A stretch of 64,000 bases of DNA from Rhopalosiphum padi. Taxonomy: Eukaryota > Arthropoda > Insecta > Hemiptera > Aphididae. The position numbers were made by a program, and so were the translations under genes. Of the stretch, positions 9,685 through 21,812 are shown piece after piece. Position 1 is the first letter of the stretch. Every line of letters begins with the position of its first letter. The notes under the pieces are model-generated. The model worked only from the letters and a program-made list of their open reading frames with translations, was not told the DNA's origin and did no database searches. The stretch is from NCBI RefSeq assembly GCF_020882245.1, contig NC_083599.1, forward strand, positions 8,680,001 through 8,744,000. Direction: 5' to 3'.

Positions 9685-10570
9685 AAAGGAATTATGTGTC
9701 CTACATCTAGATATTCAATAGTTTTTGGGAATTTTACTTCAAATTATCAGTATTTTAGAAAATTAACAGATAATAGACCCATAATTTCAAGGAGTTTAGT
9801 GTCTCACACCAAGGAAATCAAGCATTTTTGGGGATGTTTGATATTTACGACCAATATTGTCAAGATTTATTGGGGATGTATTTTTTCCGGCTTTTGTATT
9901 CAAGGAATATTTTCTCTGAGACACAGATATTAATCCGTATATGGTAATTTTTGATATTTTTATGAAGATTTCCAAGGATTCTTGGGGTTGTAAATATTTC
10001 CAACTATTATTTTCAAGGAATAATGTGTCCTACATCAAGATATTCAAGCCTTTTTGGTGATATTTAATATTTTAACCACGAATTTCAAGGATTCTTGGGG
10101 TTGTTAATATTTCCGGCTATTATTTTCAAGTAATTTGTGTCTTACACCAAGATATTCAAGCGCATATGGAAATCTTTGATAAGTTTTATCAAGATTTCCA
10201 AGGATTTTTGGGGTTGTAAATATTTCCAGCTATTAGTTTAAAGGAATTATGTATCCAACATCAATATATACCGCTGTTTATGAGAATTTTTGACGATACA
10301 TTTCAAGAATTTTAGGTAATTTTATTGTTTTAGACCATTTTTTTCAAGGAATTATGTGTTTTACATCAAGATATTCCAGTATATATGGGGATCTTTGATA
10401 TTTTTGATCATAATTATCAAGGATTATTGGGATTGTAATTATTTCCGACTTTTTTTTCAAGTAATTTGTGTCTTACACCAAGATATTCAAGCGCATATGG
10501 AAATCTTTGATAAGTTTTATCAAGATTTCCAAGGATTTTTGGGGTTGTAAATATTTCCAGCTATTAGATT
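9685..10570 (+). repeat. HOR unit 12: 8-mer with a region-II-like h-prime, 886 bp
   Basis: d'-e-f-h'-b-c-a-b. h' (10014-10126) has CCTTTTTGGTGATATTTAAT, TTTTAACCACG and TTGTTAATATTTCC, otherwise typical of region II. It runs straight into b, so g and a are absent. Confidence 0.88.
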
Positions 10571-11562
10571 AAAGGAATTATTTGTCCTACATCTAGATAT
10601 TCAATAGTTTTTGGGAATTTTACTTCAATTTTATCAGTATTTTAGAAAATTAACAGATAATAGACCCATAATTTCAAGGAGTTTAGTGTCTCACACCAAG
10701 GAAATCAAGCATCTTTGGGGATGTTTGATATTTACGACCAATATTGTCAAGATTTATTGGGGATAAATTTTTTCCGGCTTTTGTTTTCAAGGAATATTTT
10801 CTCTGAGACAAAGATATTAATCCGTATATGGTGATTTTTGATATTTTTATGAAGATTTCCAAGGATTCTTGGGGTTGTAAATATTTCCAAATATTATTTT
10901 CAAGGAATAATGTGTCCTACATCAAGATATTCAAGCATTTTTGGGGATCTTTGACGATATATTTCAAGAATTTTAGGTAATTAAATAGTTTTAGACCATT
11001 TTTTTCAAGGAATTATGTGTTTTACATCAAGATATTCCAGTATATATGGGGATCTTTGATATTTTTGATCATAATTATCAAGGATTCTTGGGGTTGTAAA
11101 TATTTCCGGCTTTTTTTTCAAGTAATTTGTGTCTTGCACCAAGATATTCAAGCGCATATGGGAATCTTTGATAAGTTTTATCAAGATTTCCAAAGATTTT
11201 TGGGGTTGTAAATATTTCCAGCTATTAGTTTAAAGGAATTATGTATCCAACATCAATATATACCGCTGTTTATGAGAATTTTTGACGATACATTTCAAGA
11301 ATTTTAGGTAATTTTATTGTTTTAGACCATTTTTTTCAAGGAATTATGTGTTTTACATCAAGATATTCCAGTATATATGGGGATCTTTGATATTTTTGAT
11401 CATAATTATCAAGGATTATTGGGATTGTAATTATTTCCGACTTTTTTTTCAAGTAATTTGTGTCTTACACCAAGATATTCAAGCGCATATGGAAATCTTT
11501 GATAAGTTTTATCAAGATTTCCAAGGATTTTTGGGGTTGTAAATATTTCCAGCTATTAGATT
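10571..11562 (+). repeat. HOR unit 13: 9-mer, 992 bp
   Basis: d-e-f-g-a-b-c-a-b; long-duplication copy of 974-1965. Confidence 0.92.
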
Positions 11563-12223
11563 AAAGGAATTATTTGTCCTACATCTAGATATTCAATAGT
11601 TTTTGGGAATTTTACTTCAATTTTATCAGTATTTTAGAAAATTAACAGATAATAGACCCATAATTTCAAGGAGTTTAGTGTCTCACACCAAGGAAATCAA
11701 GCATCTTTGGGGATGTTTGATATTTACGACCAATATTGTCAAGATTTATTGGGGATAAATTTTTTCCGGCTTTTGTTTTCAAGGAATATTTTCTCTGAGA
11801 CAAAGATATTAATCCGTATATGGTGATTTTTGATATTTTTATGAAGATTTCCAAGGATTCTTGGGGTTGTAAATATTTCCAAATATTATTTTCAAGGAAT
11901 AATGTGTCCTACATCAAGATATTCAAGCATTTTTGGGGATCTTTGACGATATATTTCAAGAATTTTAGGTAATTAAATAGTTTTAGACCATTTTTTTCAA
12001 GGAATTATGTGTTTTACATCAAGATATTCCAGTATATATGGGGATCTTTGATATTTTTGATCATAATTATCAAGGATTCTTGGGGTTGTAAATATTTCCG
12101 GCTTTTTTTTCAAGTAATTTGTGTCTTGCACCAAGATATTCAAGCGCATATGGGAATCTTTGATAAGTTTTATCAAGATTTCCAAAGATTTTTGGGGTTG
12201 TAAATATTTCCAGCTATTAGTTT
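11563..12223 (+). repeat. HOR unit 14: 6-mer, 661 bp
   Basis: d-e-f-g-a-b; long-duplication copy of 1966-2626. Confidence 0.9.
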
Positions 12224-13214
12224 AAAGGAATTATGTGTCCTACATCTAGATATTCAATAGTTTTTGGGAATTTTACTTCAAATTATCAGTATTTTAGAAA
12301 ATTAACAGATAATAGACCCATAATTTCAAGGAGTTTAGTGTCTCACACCAAGGAAATCAAAAATTTTTGGGGATGTTTGATATTTACGACCAATATTGTC
12401 AAGATTTATTGGGGATGTATTTTTTCCGGCTTTTGTTTTCAAGGAATATTTTCTCTGAGAAAAAGATATTAATCCGTATATGGTAATTTTTGATATTTTT
12501 ATGAAGATTTCCAAGGATTCTTGGGGTTGTAAATATTTCCAACTATTATTTTCAAGGAATAATGTGTCCTACATCAAGATATTCAAGCATTTTTGGGGAT
12601 CTTTGACGATATATTTCAAGAATTTTAGGTAATTAAATAGTTTTAGACCATTTTTTTCAAGGAATTATGTGTTATACATCAAGATATTCCAGTATATATG
12701 GGGATCTTTGATATTTTTGATCATAATTATCAAGGATTCTTGGGGTTGTAAATATTTCCTGCTTTTTTTTCAAGTAATTTGTGTCTTACACCAAGATATT
12801 CAAGCGCATATGGGAATCTTTGATAAGTTTTATCAAGATTTCCAAGGATTTTTGGGGTTGTAAATATTTCCAGCTATTAGTTTAAAGGAATTATGTATCC
12901 AACATCAATATATACCGCTGTTTATGAGAATTTTTGACGATACATTTCAAGAATTTTAGGTAATTTTATTGTTTTAGACCATTTTTTTCAAGGAATTATG
13001 TGTTTTACATCAAGATATTCCAGTATATATGGGGATCTTTGATATTTTTGATCATAATTATCAAGGATTATTGGGATTGTAATTATTTCCGACTTTTTTT
13101 TCAAGTAATTTGTGTCTTACACCAAGATATTCAAGCGCATATGGAAATCTTTGATAAGTTTTATCAAGATTTCCAAGGATTTTTGGGGTTGTAAATATTT
13201 CCAGCTATTAGATT
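12224..13214 (+). repeat. HOR unit 15: 9-mer, 991 bp
   Basis: d'-e-f-g-a-b-c-a-b; copy of 2627-3617 including the private AAAAATTTTT and GAGAAAAAG changes. Confidence 0.9.
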
Positions 13215-14320
13215 AAAGGAATTATGTGTCCTACATCTAGATATTCAATAGTTTTTGGGAATTTTACTTCAATTTTATCAGTATTTTAGAAAATTAACAG
13301 ATAATAGACCCATAATTTCAAGGAGTTTAGTGTCTCACACCAAGGAAATCAAGCATTTTTGGGGATGTTTGATATTTACGACCAATATTGTCAAGATTTA
13401 TTGGGGATAAATTTTTTCCGGCTTTTGTTTTGAAGGAATATTTTCTCTGAGACAAAGATATTAATCCGTATATGGTGATTTTTGATATTTTTATGAAGAT
13501 TTCCAAGGATTCTTGGGGTTGTAAATATTTCCAAATATTATTTTCAAGGAATAATGTGTCCTACATCAAGATATTCAAGCGTTTTTGGGGATATTTAATA
13601 TTTTTAATCATGAATTTCAAGGATTCTTGGGATTGTAAATATTTCCGGCTATTATTTTCAAGGAATAATGTATCCAACATCAATATATTCAAGCATTTTT
13701 GGGGATCTTTGACGATATATTTCAAGAATTTTAGGTAATTAAATAGTTTTAGACCATTTTTTTCAAGGAATTATGTGTTTTACATCAAGATATTCCAGTA
13801 TATATGGGGATCTTTGATATTTTTGATCATAATTATCAAGGATTCTTGGGGTTGTAAATATTTCCTGCTTTTTTTTCTAGTAATTTGTGTCTTACACCAA
13901 GATATTCAAGCGCATATGGGAATCTTTGATAAGTTTTATCAAGATTTCCAAGGATTTTTGGGGTTGTAAATATTTCCAGCTATTAGTTTAAAGGAATTAT
14001 GTATCCAACATCAATATATACCGGTGTTTATGAGAATTTTTGACGATAAATTTCAAGAATATTAGGTAATTTTATTGTTTTAGACCATTTTTGTCAAGGA
14101 ATTATGTGTTCTGCATCAAGAAATTCCAGCATATATGGGGATCTTTGATATTTTTGATCATAATTATCAAGAATTATTGGGGTTGTAAATATTTCCGACT
14201 TTTTTTTCAAGTAATTTGTGTCTCACACCAAGATATTCAAGCGCATATGGGAATCTTTGATAAGTTTTATCAAGATTTCCAAAGATTTTTGGGGTTGTAA
14301 ATATTTCCAGCTATTAGTTT
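13215..14320 (+). repeat. HOR unit 16: 10-mer with h, 1106 bp
   Basis: d-e-f-h-g-a-b-c-a-b; copy of 3618-4724 but with T8 in the first a. Confidence 0.9.
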
Positions 14321-14981
14321 AAAGGAATTATGTCTCCTACATCTAGATATTCAATAGTTTTTGGGAATTTTACTTCAATTTTATCAGTATATTAGAAAAT
14401 TAACAGATAATAGACCCATAATTTCAAGGAGTTTAGTGTCTCACACCAAGGAAATCAAGCATTTTTGGGGATGTTTGATATTTACGACCAATATTGTCAA
14501 GATTTATTGGGGATGTATTTTTTCCGTCTTTTGTTTTCAAGGAATATTTTCTCTGAGACAAAGATATTAATCCGTATATGGTAATTTTTGATATTTTTAT
14601 GAAGATTTCCAAGGATTCTTGGGGTTGTAAATATTTCCAACTATTATTTTCAAGGAATAATGTGTCCTACATCAAGATATTCAAGCATTTTTGGGGATCT
14701 TTGACGATATATTTCAAGAATTTTAGGTAAATAAATAGTTTTAGACCATTTTTTTCAATGAATTATGTGTTTTACATCAAGATATTCCAGTATATATGGG
14801 GATCTTTGATATTTTTGATCATAATTATCAAGGATTATTGGGGTTGTAATTATTTCCGACTTTTTTTTCAAGTAATTTGTGTCTTACACCAAGATATTCA
14901 AGCGCATATAGGAATCTTTGATAAGTTTTATTAAGATTTCCAAGGATTTTTGGGGTTGTAAATATTTCCAGCTATTAGATT
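14321..14981 (+). repeat. HOR unit 17: 6-mer, 661 bp
   Basis: d-e-f-g-a-b; copy of 4725-5385. Confidence 0.9.
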
Positions 14982-16087
14982 AAAGGAATTATGTGTCCTA
15001 CATCTAGATATTCAATAGTTTTTGGGAATTTTACTTCAATTTTATCAGTATTTTAGAAAATTAACAGATAATAGACCCATAATTTCAAGGAGTTTAGTGT
15101 CTCACACCAAGGAAATCAAGCATTTTTGGGGATGTTTGATATTTACGACCAATATTGTCAAGATTTATTGGGGATAAATTTTTTCCGGCTTTTGTTTTGA
15201 AGGAATATTTTCTCTGAGACAAAGATATTAATCCGTATATGGTGATTTTTGATATTTTTATGAAGATTTCCAAGGATTCTTGGGGTTGTAAATATTTCCA
15301 AATATTATTTTCAAGGAATAATGTGTCCTACATCAAGATATTCAAGCGTTTTTGGGGATATTTAATATTTTTAATCATGAATTTCAAGGATTCTTGGGAT
15401 TGTAAATATTTCCGGCTATTATTTTCAAGGAATAATGTATCCAACATCAATATATTCAAGCATTTTTGGGGATCTTTGACGATATATTTCAAGAATTTTA
15501 GGTAATTAAATAGTTTTAGACCATTTTTTTCAAGGAATTATGTGTTTTACATCAAGATATTCCAGTATATATGGGGATCTTTGATATTTTTGATCATAAT
15601 TATCAAGGATTCTTGGGGTTGTAAATATTTCCTGCTTTTTTTTCTAGTAATTTGTGTCTTACACCAAGATATTCAAGCGCATATGGGAATCTTTGATAAG
15701 TTTTATCAAGATTTCCAAGGATTTTTGGGGTTGTAAATATTTCCAGCTATTAGTTTAAAGGAATTATGTATCCAACATCAATATATACCGGTGTTTATGA
15801 GAATTTTTGACGATAAATTTCAAGAATATTAGGTAATTTTATTGTTTTAGACCATTTTTGTCAAGGAATTATGTGTTCTGCATCAAGAAATTCCAGCATA
15901 TATGGGGATCTTTGATATTTTTGATCATAATTATCAAGAATTATTGGGGTTGTAAATATTTCCGACTTTTTTTTCAAGTAATTTGTGTCTCACACCAAGA
16001 TATTCAAGCGCATATGGGAATCTTTGATAAGTTTTATCAAGATTTCCAAAGATTTTTGGGGTTGTAAATATTTCCAGCTATTAGTTT
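14982..16087 (+). repeat. HOR unit 18: 10-mer with h, 1106 bp
   Basis: d-e-f-h-g-a-b-c-a-b; copy of 5386-6491. Confidence 0.9.
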
Positions 16088-16748
16088 AAAGGAATTATGT
16101 CTCCTACATCTAGATATTCAATAGTTTTTGGGAATTTTACTTCAATTTTATCAGTATATTAGAAAATTAACAGATAATAGACCCATAATTTCAAGGAGTT
16201 TAGTGTCTCACACCAAGGAAATCAAGCATTTTTGGGGATGTTTGATATTTACGACCAATATTGTCAAGATTTATTGGGGATGTATTTTTTCCGTCTTTTG
16301 TTTTCAAGGAATATTTTCTCTGAGACAAAGATATTAATCCGTATATGGTAATTTTTGATATTTTTATGAAGATTTCCAAGGATTCTTGGGGTTGTAAATA
16401 TTTCCAACTATTATTTTCAAGGAATAATGTGTCCTACATCAAGATATTCAAGCATTTTTGGGGATCTTTGACGATATATTTCAAGAATTTTAGGTAAATA
16501 AATAGTTTTAGACCATTTTTTTCAATGAATTATGTGTTTTACATCAAGATATTCCAGTATATATGGGGATCTTTGATATTTTTGATCATAATTATCAAGG
16601 ATTATTGGGGTTGTAATTATTTCCGACTTTTTTTTCAAGTAATTTGTGTCTTACACCAAGATATTCAAGCGCATATAGGAATCTTTGATAAGTTTTATTA
16701 AGATTTCCAAGGATTTTTGGGGTTGTAAATATTTCCAGCTATTAGTTT
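16088..16748 (+). repeat. HOR unit 19: 6-mer, 661 bp
   Basis: d-e-f-g-a-b; copy of 6492-7152. Confidence 0.9.
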
Positions 16749-17409
16749 AAAGGAATTATGTGTCCTACATCTAGATATTCAATAGTTTTTGGGAATTTTA
16801 CTTCAATTTTATCAGTATTTTAGAAAATTAACAGATAATAGACCCATAATTTCAAGGAGTTTAGTGTCTCACACCAAGGAAATCAAGCATTTTTGGGGAT
16901 GTTTGATATTTACGACCAATATTGTCAAGATTTATTGGGGATGTATTTTTTCCGGCTTTTGTTTTCAAGGAATATTTTCTCTGAGACAAAGATATTAATC
17001 CGTATATGGTAATTTTTGATATTTTTATGAAGATTTCCAAGGATTCTTGGGGTTGTAAATATTTCCAACTATTATTTTCAAGGAATAATGTGTCCTACAT
17101 CAAGATATTCAAGCATTTTTGGGGATCTTTGACGATATATTTCAAGAATTTTAGGTAATTAAATAGTTTTAGACCATTTTTTTCAAGGAATTATGTGTTT
17201 TACATCAAGATATTCCAGTATATATGGGGATCTTTGATATTTTTGATCATAATTATCAAGGATTCTTGGGGTTGTAAATATTTCCGGCTTTTTTTTCAAG
17301 TAATTTGTGTCTTGCACCAAGATATTCAAGCGCATATGGGAATCTTTGATAAGTTTTATCAAGATTTCCAAAGATTTTTGGGGTTGTAAATATTTCCAGC
17401 TATTAGTTT
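16749..17409 (+). repeat. HOR unit 20: 6-mer, 661 bp
   Basis: d-e-f-g-a-b; copy of 7153-7813. Confidence 0.9.
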
Positions 17410-17738
17410 AAAGGAATTATGTGTCCTACATCTAGATATTCAATAGTTTTTGGGAATTTTACTTCAAATTATCAGTATTTTAGAAAATTAACAGATAATA
17501 GACCCATAATTTCAAGGAGTTTAGTGTCTCACACCAAGGAAATCAAGCATTTTTGGGGATGTTTGATATTTACGACCAATATTGTCAAGATTTATTGGGG
17601 ATGTATTTTTTCCGGCTTTTGTTTTCAAGGAATATTTTCTCTGAGACAAAGATATTAATCCGTATATGGTAATTTTTGATATTTTTATGAAGATTTCCAA
17701 GGATTCTTGGGGTTGTAAATATTTCCAGCTATTAGTTT
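17410..17738 (+). repeat. HOR unit 21: isolated d'-e-(f/b) cassette, 329 bp
   Basis: Monomers at 17410, 17513 and 17626. The third starts as f and ends as b (CCAGCTATTAGTTT), then a new d begins. This cassette has no counterpart in copy 1 of the long duplication. Confidence 0.9.
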
Positions 17739-18618
17739 AAAGGAATTATGTCTCCTACATCTAGATATTCAATAGTTTTTGGGAATTTTACTTCAATTTT
17801 ATCAGTATTTTAGAAAATTAACAGATAATAGACCCATAATTTCAAGGAGTTTAGTGTCTCACACCAAGGAAATCAAGCATTTTTGGGGATGTTTGATATT
17901 TACGACCAATATTGTCAAGATTTATTGGGGATGTATTTTTTCCGGCTTTTGTTTTCAAGGAATATTTTCTCTGAGACAAAGATATTAATCCGTATATGGT
18001 AATTTTTGATATTTTTATAAAGATTTCCAAGGATTCTTGGGGTTGTAAATATTTCCAACTATTATTTTCAAGGAATAATGTGTCCTACATCAAGATATTC
18101 AAGCATTTTTGGGGATCTTTGACGATATATTTCAAGAATTTTAGGTAATTAAATAGTTTTAGACCATTTTTTTCAAGGAATTATGTGTTTTACATCAAGA
18201 TATTCCAGTATATATGGGGATCTTTGATATTTTTGATCATAATTATCAAGGATTCTTGGGGTTGTAAATATTTCCTGCTTTTTTTTCAAGTAATTTGTGT
18301 CTTACACCAAGATATTCAAGCGCATATGGGAATCTTTGATAAGTTTTATCAAGATTTCCAAGGATTTTTGGGGTTGTAAATATTTCCAGCTATTAGTTTA
18401 AAGGAATTATGTATCCAACATCAATATATACCGGTGTTTATGAGAATTTTTGACGATAAATTTCAAGAATATTAGGTAATTTTATTGTTTTAGACCATTT
18501 TTGTCAAGGAATTATGTGTTCTGCATCAAGAAATTCCAGCATATATGGGGATCTTTGATATTTTTGATCATAATTATCAAGAATTATTGGGGTTGTAAAT
18601 ATTTCCAGCTATTAGTTT
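17739..18618 (+). repeat. HOR unit 22: 8-mer with an a/b fusion, 880 bp
   Basis: d-e-f-g-a-b-c-(a/b), fusion at 18505-18618. f has TTTTATAAAG as in the unit at 7814. Confidence 0.9.
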
Positions 18619-19610
18619 AAAGGAATTATGTCTCCTACATCTAGATATTCAATAGTTTTTGGGAATTTTACTTCAATTTTATCAGTATTTTAGAAAATTA
18701 ACAGATAATAGACCCATAATTTCAAGGAGTTTAGTGTCTCACACCAAGGAAATCAAGCATTTTTGGGGATGTTTGATATTTACGACCAATATTGTCAAGA
18801 TTTATTGGGGATGTATTTTTTCCGTCTTTTGTTTTCAAGGAATATTTTCTCTGAGACAAAGATATTAATCCGTATATGGTAATTTTTGATATTTTTATGA
18901 AGATTTCCAAGGATTCTTGGGGTTGTAAATATTTCCAACTATTATTTTCAAGGAATAATGTGTCCTACATCAAGATATTCAAGCATTTTTGGGGATCTTT
19001 GACGATATATTTCAAGAATTTTAGGTAATTAAATAGTTTTAGACCATTTTTTTCAAGGAATTATGTGTTTTACATCAAGATATTCCAGTATATATGGGGA
19101 TCTTTGATATTTTTGATCATAATTATCAAGGATTCTTGGGGTTGTAAATATTTCCTGCTTTTTTTTCAAGTAATTTGTGTCTTACACCAAGATATTCATG
19201 AGCATATGGGAATCTTTGATAAGTTTTATCAAGATTTCCAAGGATTTTTGGGGTTGTGAATATTTCCGGCTATTATTTTCAAGGAATTATGTATAAAACA
19301 TCAATATATACCGCTGTTTATGAGAATTTTTGACGATACATTTCAAGAATTTTAGGTAATTTTATTGTTTTAGACCATTTTTGTCAAGGAATTATGTGTT
19401 CTGCATCAAGATATTCCAGCATATATGGGGATCTTTCATATTTTTGATCATAATTATCAAGGATTATTGGGGTTGTAAATATTTCCGACTTTTTTATCAA
19501 GTAATTTGTGTCTTACACCAAGATATTCAAGCGCATACGGAAATCTTTGATAAGTCTTATCAAGATTTCCAAGAATTTTTGGGGTTGTAAATATTTCCAG
19601 CTATTAGTTT
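18619..19610 (+). repeat. HOR unit 23: 9-mer, 992 bp
   Basis: d-e-f-g-a-b-c-a-b; copy of 8693-9684 including TTCATGAGCATATG. Confidence 0.9.
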
Positions 19611-20489
19611 AAAGGAATTATGTGTCCTACATCTAGATATTCAATAGTTTTTGGGAATTTTACTTCAAATTATCAGTATTTTAGAAAATTAACAGATAAT
19701 AGACCCATAATTTCAAGGAGTTTAGTGTCTCACACCAAGGAAATCAAGCATTTTTGGGGATGTTTGATATTTACGACCAATATTGTCAAGATTTATTGGG
19801 GATGTATTTTTTCCGGCTTTTGTATTCAAGGAATATTTTCTCTGAGACACAGATATTAATCCGTATATGGTAATTTTTGATATTTTTATGAAGATTTCCA
19901 AGGATTCTTGGGGTTGTAAATATTTCCAACTATTATTTTCAAGGAATAATGTGTCCTACATCAAGATATTCAAGCATTTTTGGGGATCTTTGACGATATA
20001 TTTCAAGAATTTTAGGTAATTAAATAGTTTTAGACCATTTTTTTCAAGGAATTATGTGTTTTACATCAAGATATTCCAGTATATATGGGGATCTTTGATA
20101 TTTTTGATCATAATTATCAAGGATTCTTGGGGTTGTAAATATTTCCAGCTATTAGTTTAAAGGAATTATGTATCCAACATAAATATATACCGGTGTTTAT
20201 GAGAATTTTTGACGATATATTTCAAGAATTTTAGGTAATTTTATTGTTTTAGACCATTTTTGTCAAGGAATTATGTGTTCTGCATCAAGAAATTCCAGCA
20301 TATATGGGGATCTTTGATATTTTTGATCATAATTATCAAGAATTATTGGGGTTGTAAATATTTCCGACTTTTTTTTCAAGTAATTTGTGTTTCACACCAA
20401 GATATTCAAGCGCATATGGGAATCTTTGATAAGTTTTATCAAGATTTCCAAAGATTTTTGGGGTTGTAAATATTTCCAGCTATTAGTTT
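19611..20489 (+). repeat. HOR unit 24: 8-mer with an internal a/b fusion, 879 bp
   Basis: d'-e-f-g-(a/b)-c-a-b. The fusion at 20045-20158 joins a TTTTACATC-type a to the end of b. c has CCAACATAAATATATACC. Confidence 0.9.
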
Positions 20490-21481
20490 AAAGGAATTAT
20501 GTCTCCTACATCTAGATATTCAATAGTTTTTGGGAATTTTACTTCAATTTTATCAGTATTTTAGAAAATTAACAGATAATAGACCCATAATTTCAAGGAG
20601 TTTAGTGTCTCACACCAAGGAAATCAGGCATTTTTGGGGATGTTTGATATTTACGACCAATATTGTCAAGATTTATTGGGGATGTATTTTTTCCGGCTTT
20701 TGTTTTCAAGGAATATTTTCTCTGAGACAAAGATATTAATCCGTATATGGTAATTTTTGATATTTTTATGAAGATTTCCAAGGATTCTTGGGGTTGTAAA
20801 TATTTCCAACTATTATTTTCAAGGAATAATGTGTCCTACATCAAGATATTCAAGCATTTTTGGGGATCTTTGACGATATATTTCAAGAATTTTAGGTAAT
20901 TAAATAGTTTTAGACCATTTTTTTCAAGGAATTATGTGTTTTACATCAAGATATTCCAGTATATATGGGGATCTTTGATATTTTTGATCATAATTATCAA
21001 GGATTCTTGGGGTTGTAAATATTTCCTGCTTTTTTTTCAAGTAATTTGTGTCTTACACCAAGATATTCAAGCGCATATGGGAATCTTTGATAAGTTTTAT
21101 CAAGATTTCCAAGGATTTTTGGGGTTGTGAATATTTCCGGCTATTATTTTCAAGGAATTATGTATAAAACATCAATATATACCGCTGTTTATGAGAATTT
21201 TTGACGATACATTTCAAGAATTTTAGGTAATTTTATTGTTTTAGACCATTTTTGTCAAGGAATTATGTGTTCTGCATCAAGATATTCCAGCATATATGGG
21301 GATCTTTCATATTTTTGATCATAATTATCAAGGATTATTGGGGTTGTAAATATTTCCGACTTTTTTATCAAGTAATTTGTGTCTTACACCAAGATATTCA
21401 AGCGCATACGGAAATCTTTGATAAGTCTTATCAAGATTTCCAAGAATTTTTGGGGTTGTAAATATTTCCAGCTATTAGTTT
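20490..21481 (+). repeat. HOR unit 25: 9-mer, 992 bp
   Basis: d-e-f-g-a-b-c-a-b with AAATCAGGCATTTTTG in e, a change found only here and in the 4074-bp copy at 24564. Confidence 0.9.
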
Positions 21482-21812
21482 AAAGGAATTATGTGTCCTA
21501 CATCTAGATATTCAATAGTTTTTGGGAATTTTACTTCAATTTTATTAGTATTTTAGAAAATTAACAGATAATAGACCCATAATTTCAAGGAGTTTAGTGT
21601 CTCACACCAAGGAAATCAAGCATTTTTGGGGATGTTTGATATTTACGATTAATATTGACAAAGATTTATTTGGGATGTATTTTTTCCGGCTTTTGTTTTC
21701 AAGGAATATTTTCTCTGAGACAAAGATATTAATCCGTATATGGTGATTTTTGATATTTTTATGAAGATTTCCAAGGATTCTTGGGGTTGTAAATATTTCC
21801 AAATATTATTTT
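21482..21812 (+). repeat. HOR unit 26: isolated d-e2-f cassette, 331 bp
   Basis: Monomers at 21482, 21586 (114-bp e2) and 21700. It is the first e2 copy in the window, cut off by the junction of the 4074-bp duplication. Confidence 0.9.

Larger units (their letters stand above)
530..10049 (+). repeat. Long segmental duplication, copy 1
   Basis: Matches 10127-19975 in the same monomer order and with the same private variants (for example ATCTTTGGGG in e of two consecutive units, AAAAATTTTTGGGG in one e, TATAGGAATC with TTATTAAG in one b). The offset is 9597 bp up to about 4270, 9596 bp up to about 8.0 kb, and 9926 bp after that. The changes are a one-T difference at the a/b boundary near 4280 and a 330-bp d-e-f cassette present only in copy 2. 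Confidence 0.9.
13215..16748 (+). repeat. Second occurrence of the 1767-bp tandem pair
   Basis: Units 13215-14320 plus 14321-14981 and 14982-16087 plus 16088-16748, both halves exactly 1767 bp. This is the copy of 3618-7152 carried by the long duplication, so the 1767-bp tandem event is older than the 9.5-kb one. Confidence 0.9.
10127..19975 (+). repeat. Long segmental duplication, copy 2
   Basis: Second copy of the 530-10049 segment, longer by 329 bp because of an added d-e-f cassette (units at 17410 and 17739) and one missing T. Left of 10127 the preceding monomer differs (h-prime-like here, a in copy 1), and right of about 19975 the copies diverge inside the monomer after f (g here, h-prime-like in copy 1). 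The crossover points therefore lie in those monomers. Confidence 0.9.

Noticed and set aside
530..19975. Treating the ~9.5-kb duplication as an assembly error and ignoring it
   Set aside because: The copies differ by a T indel, a 330-bp cassette and both flanks, which a simple duplicated contig would not show. It still needs read-level confirmation.
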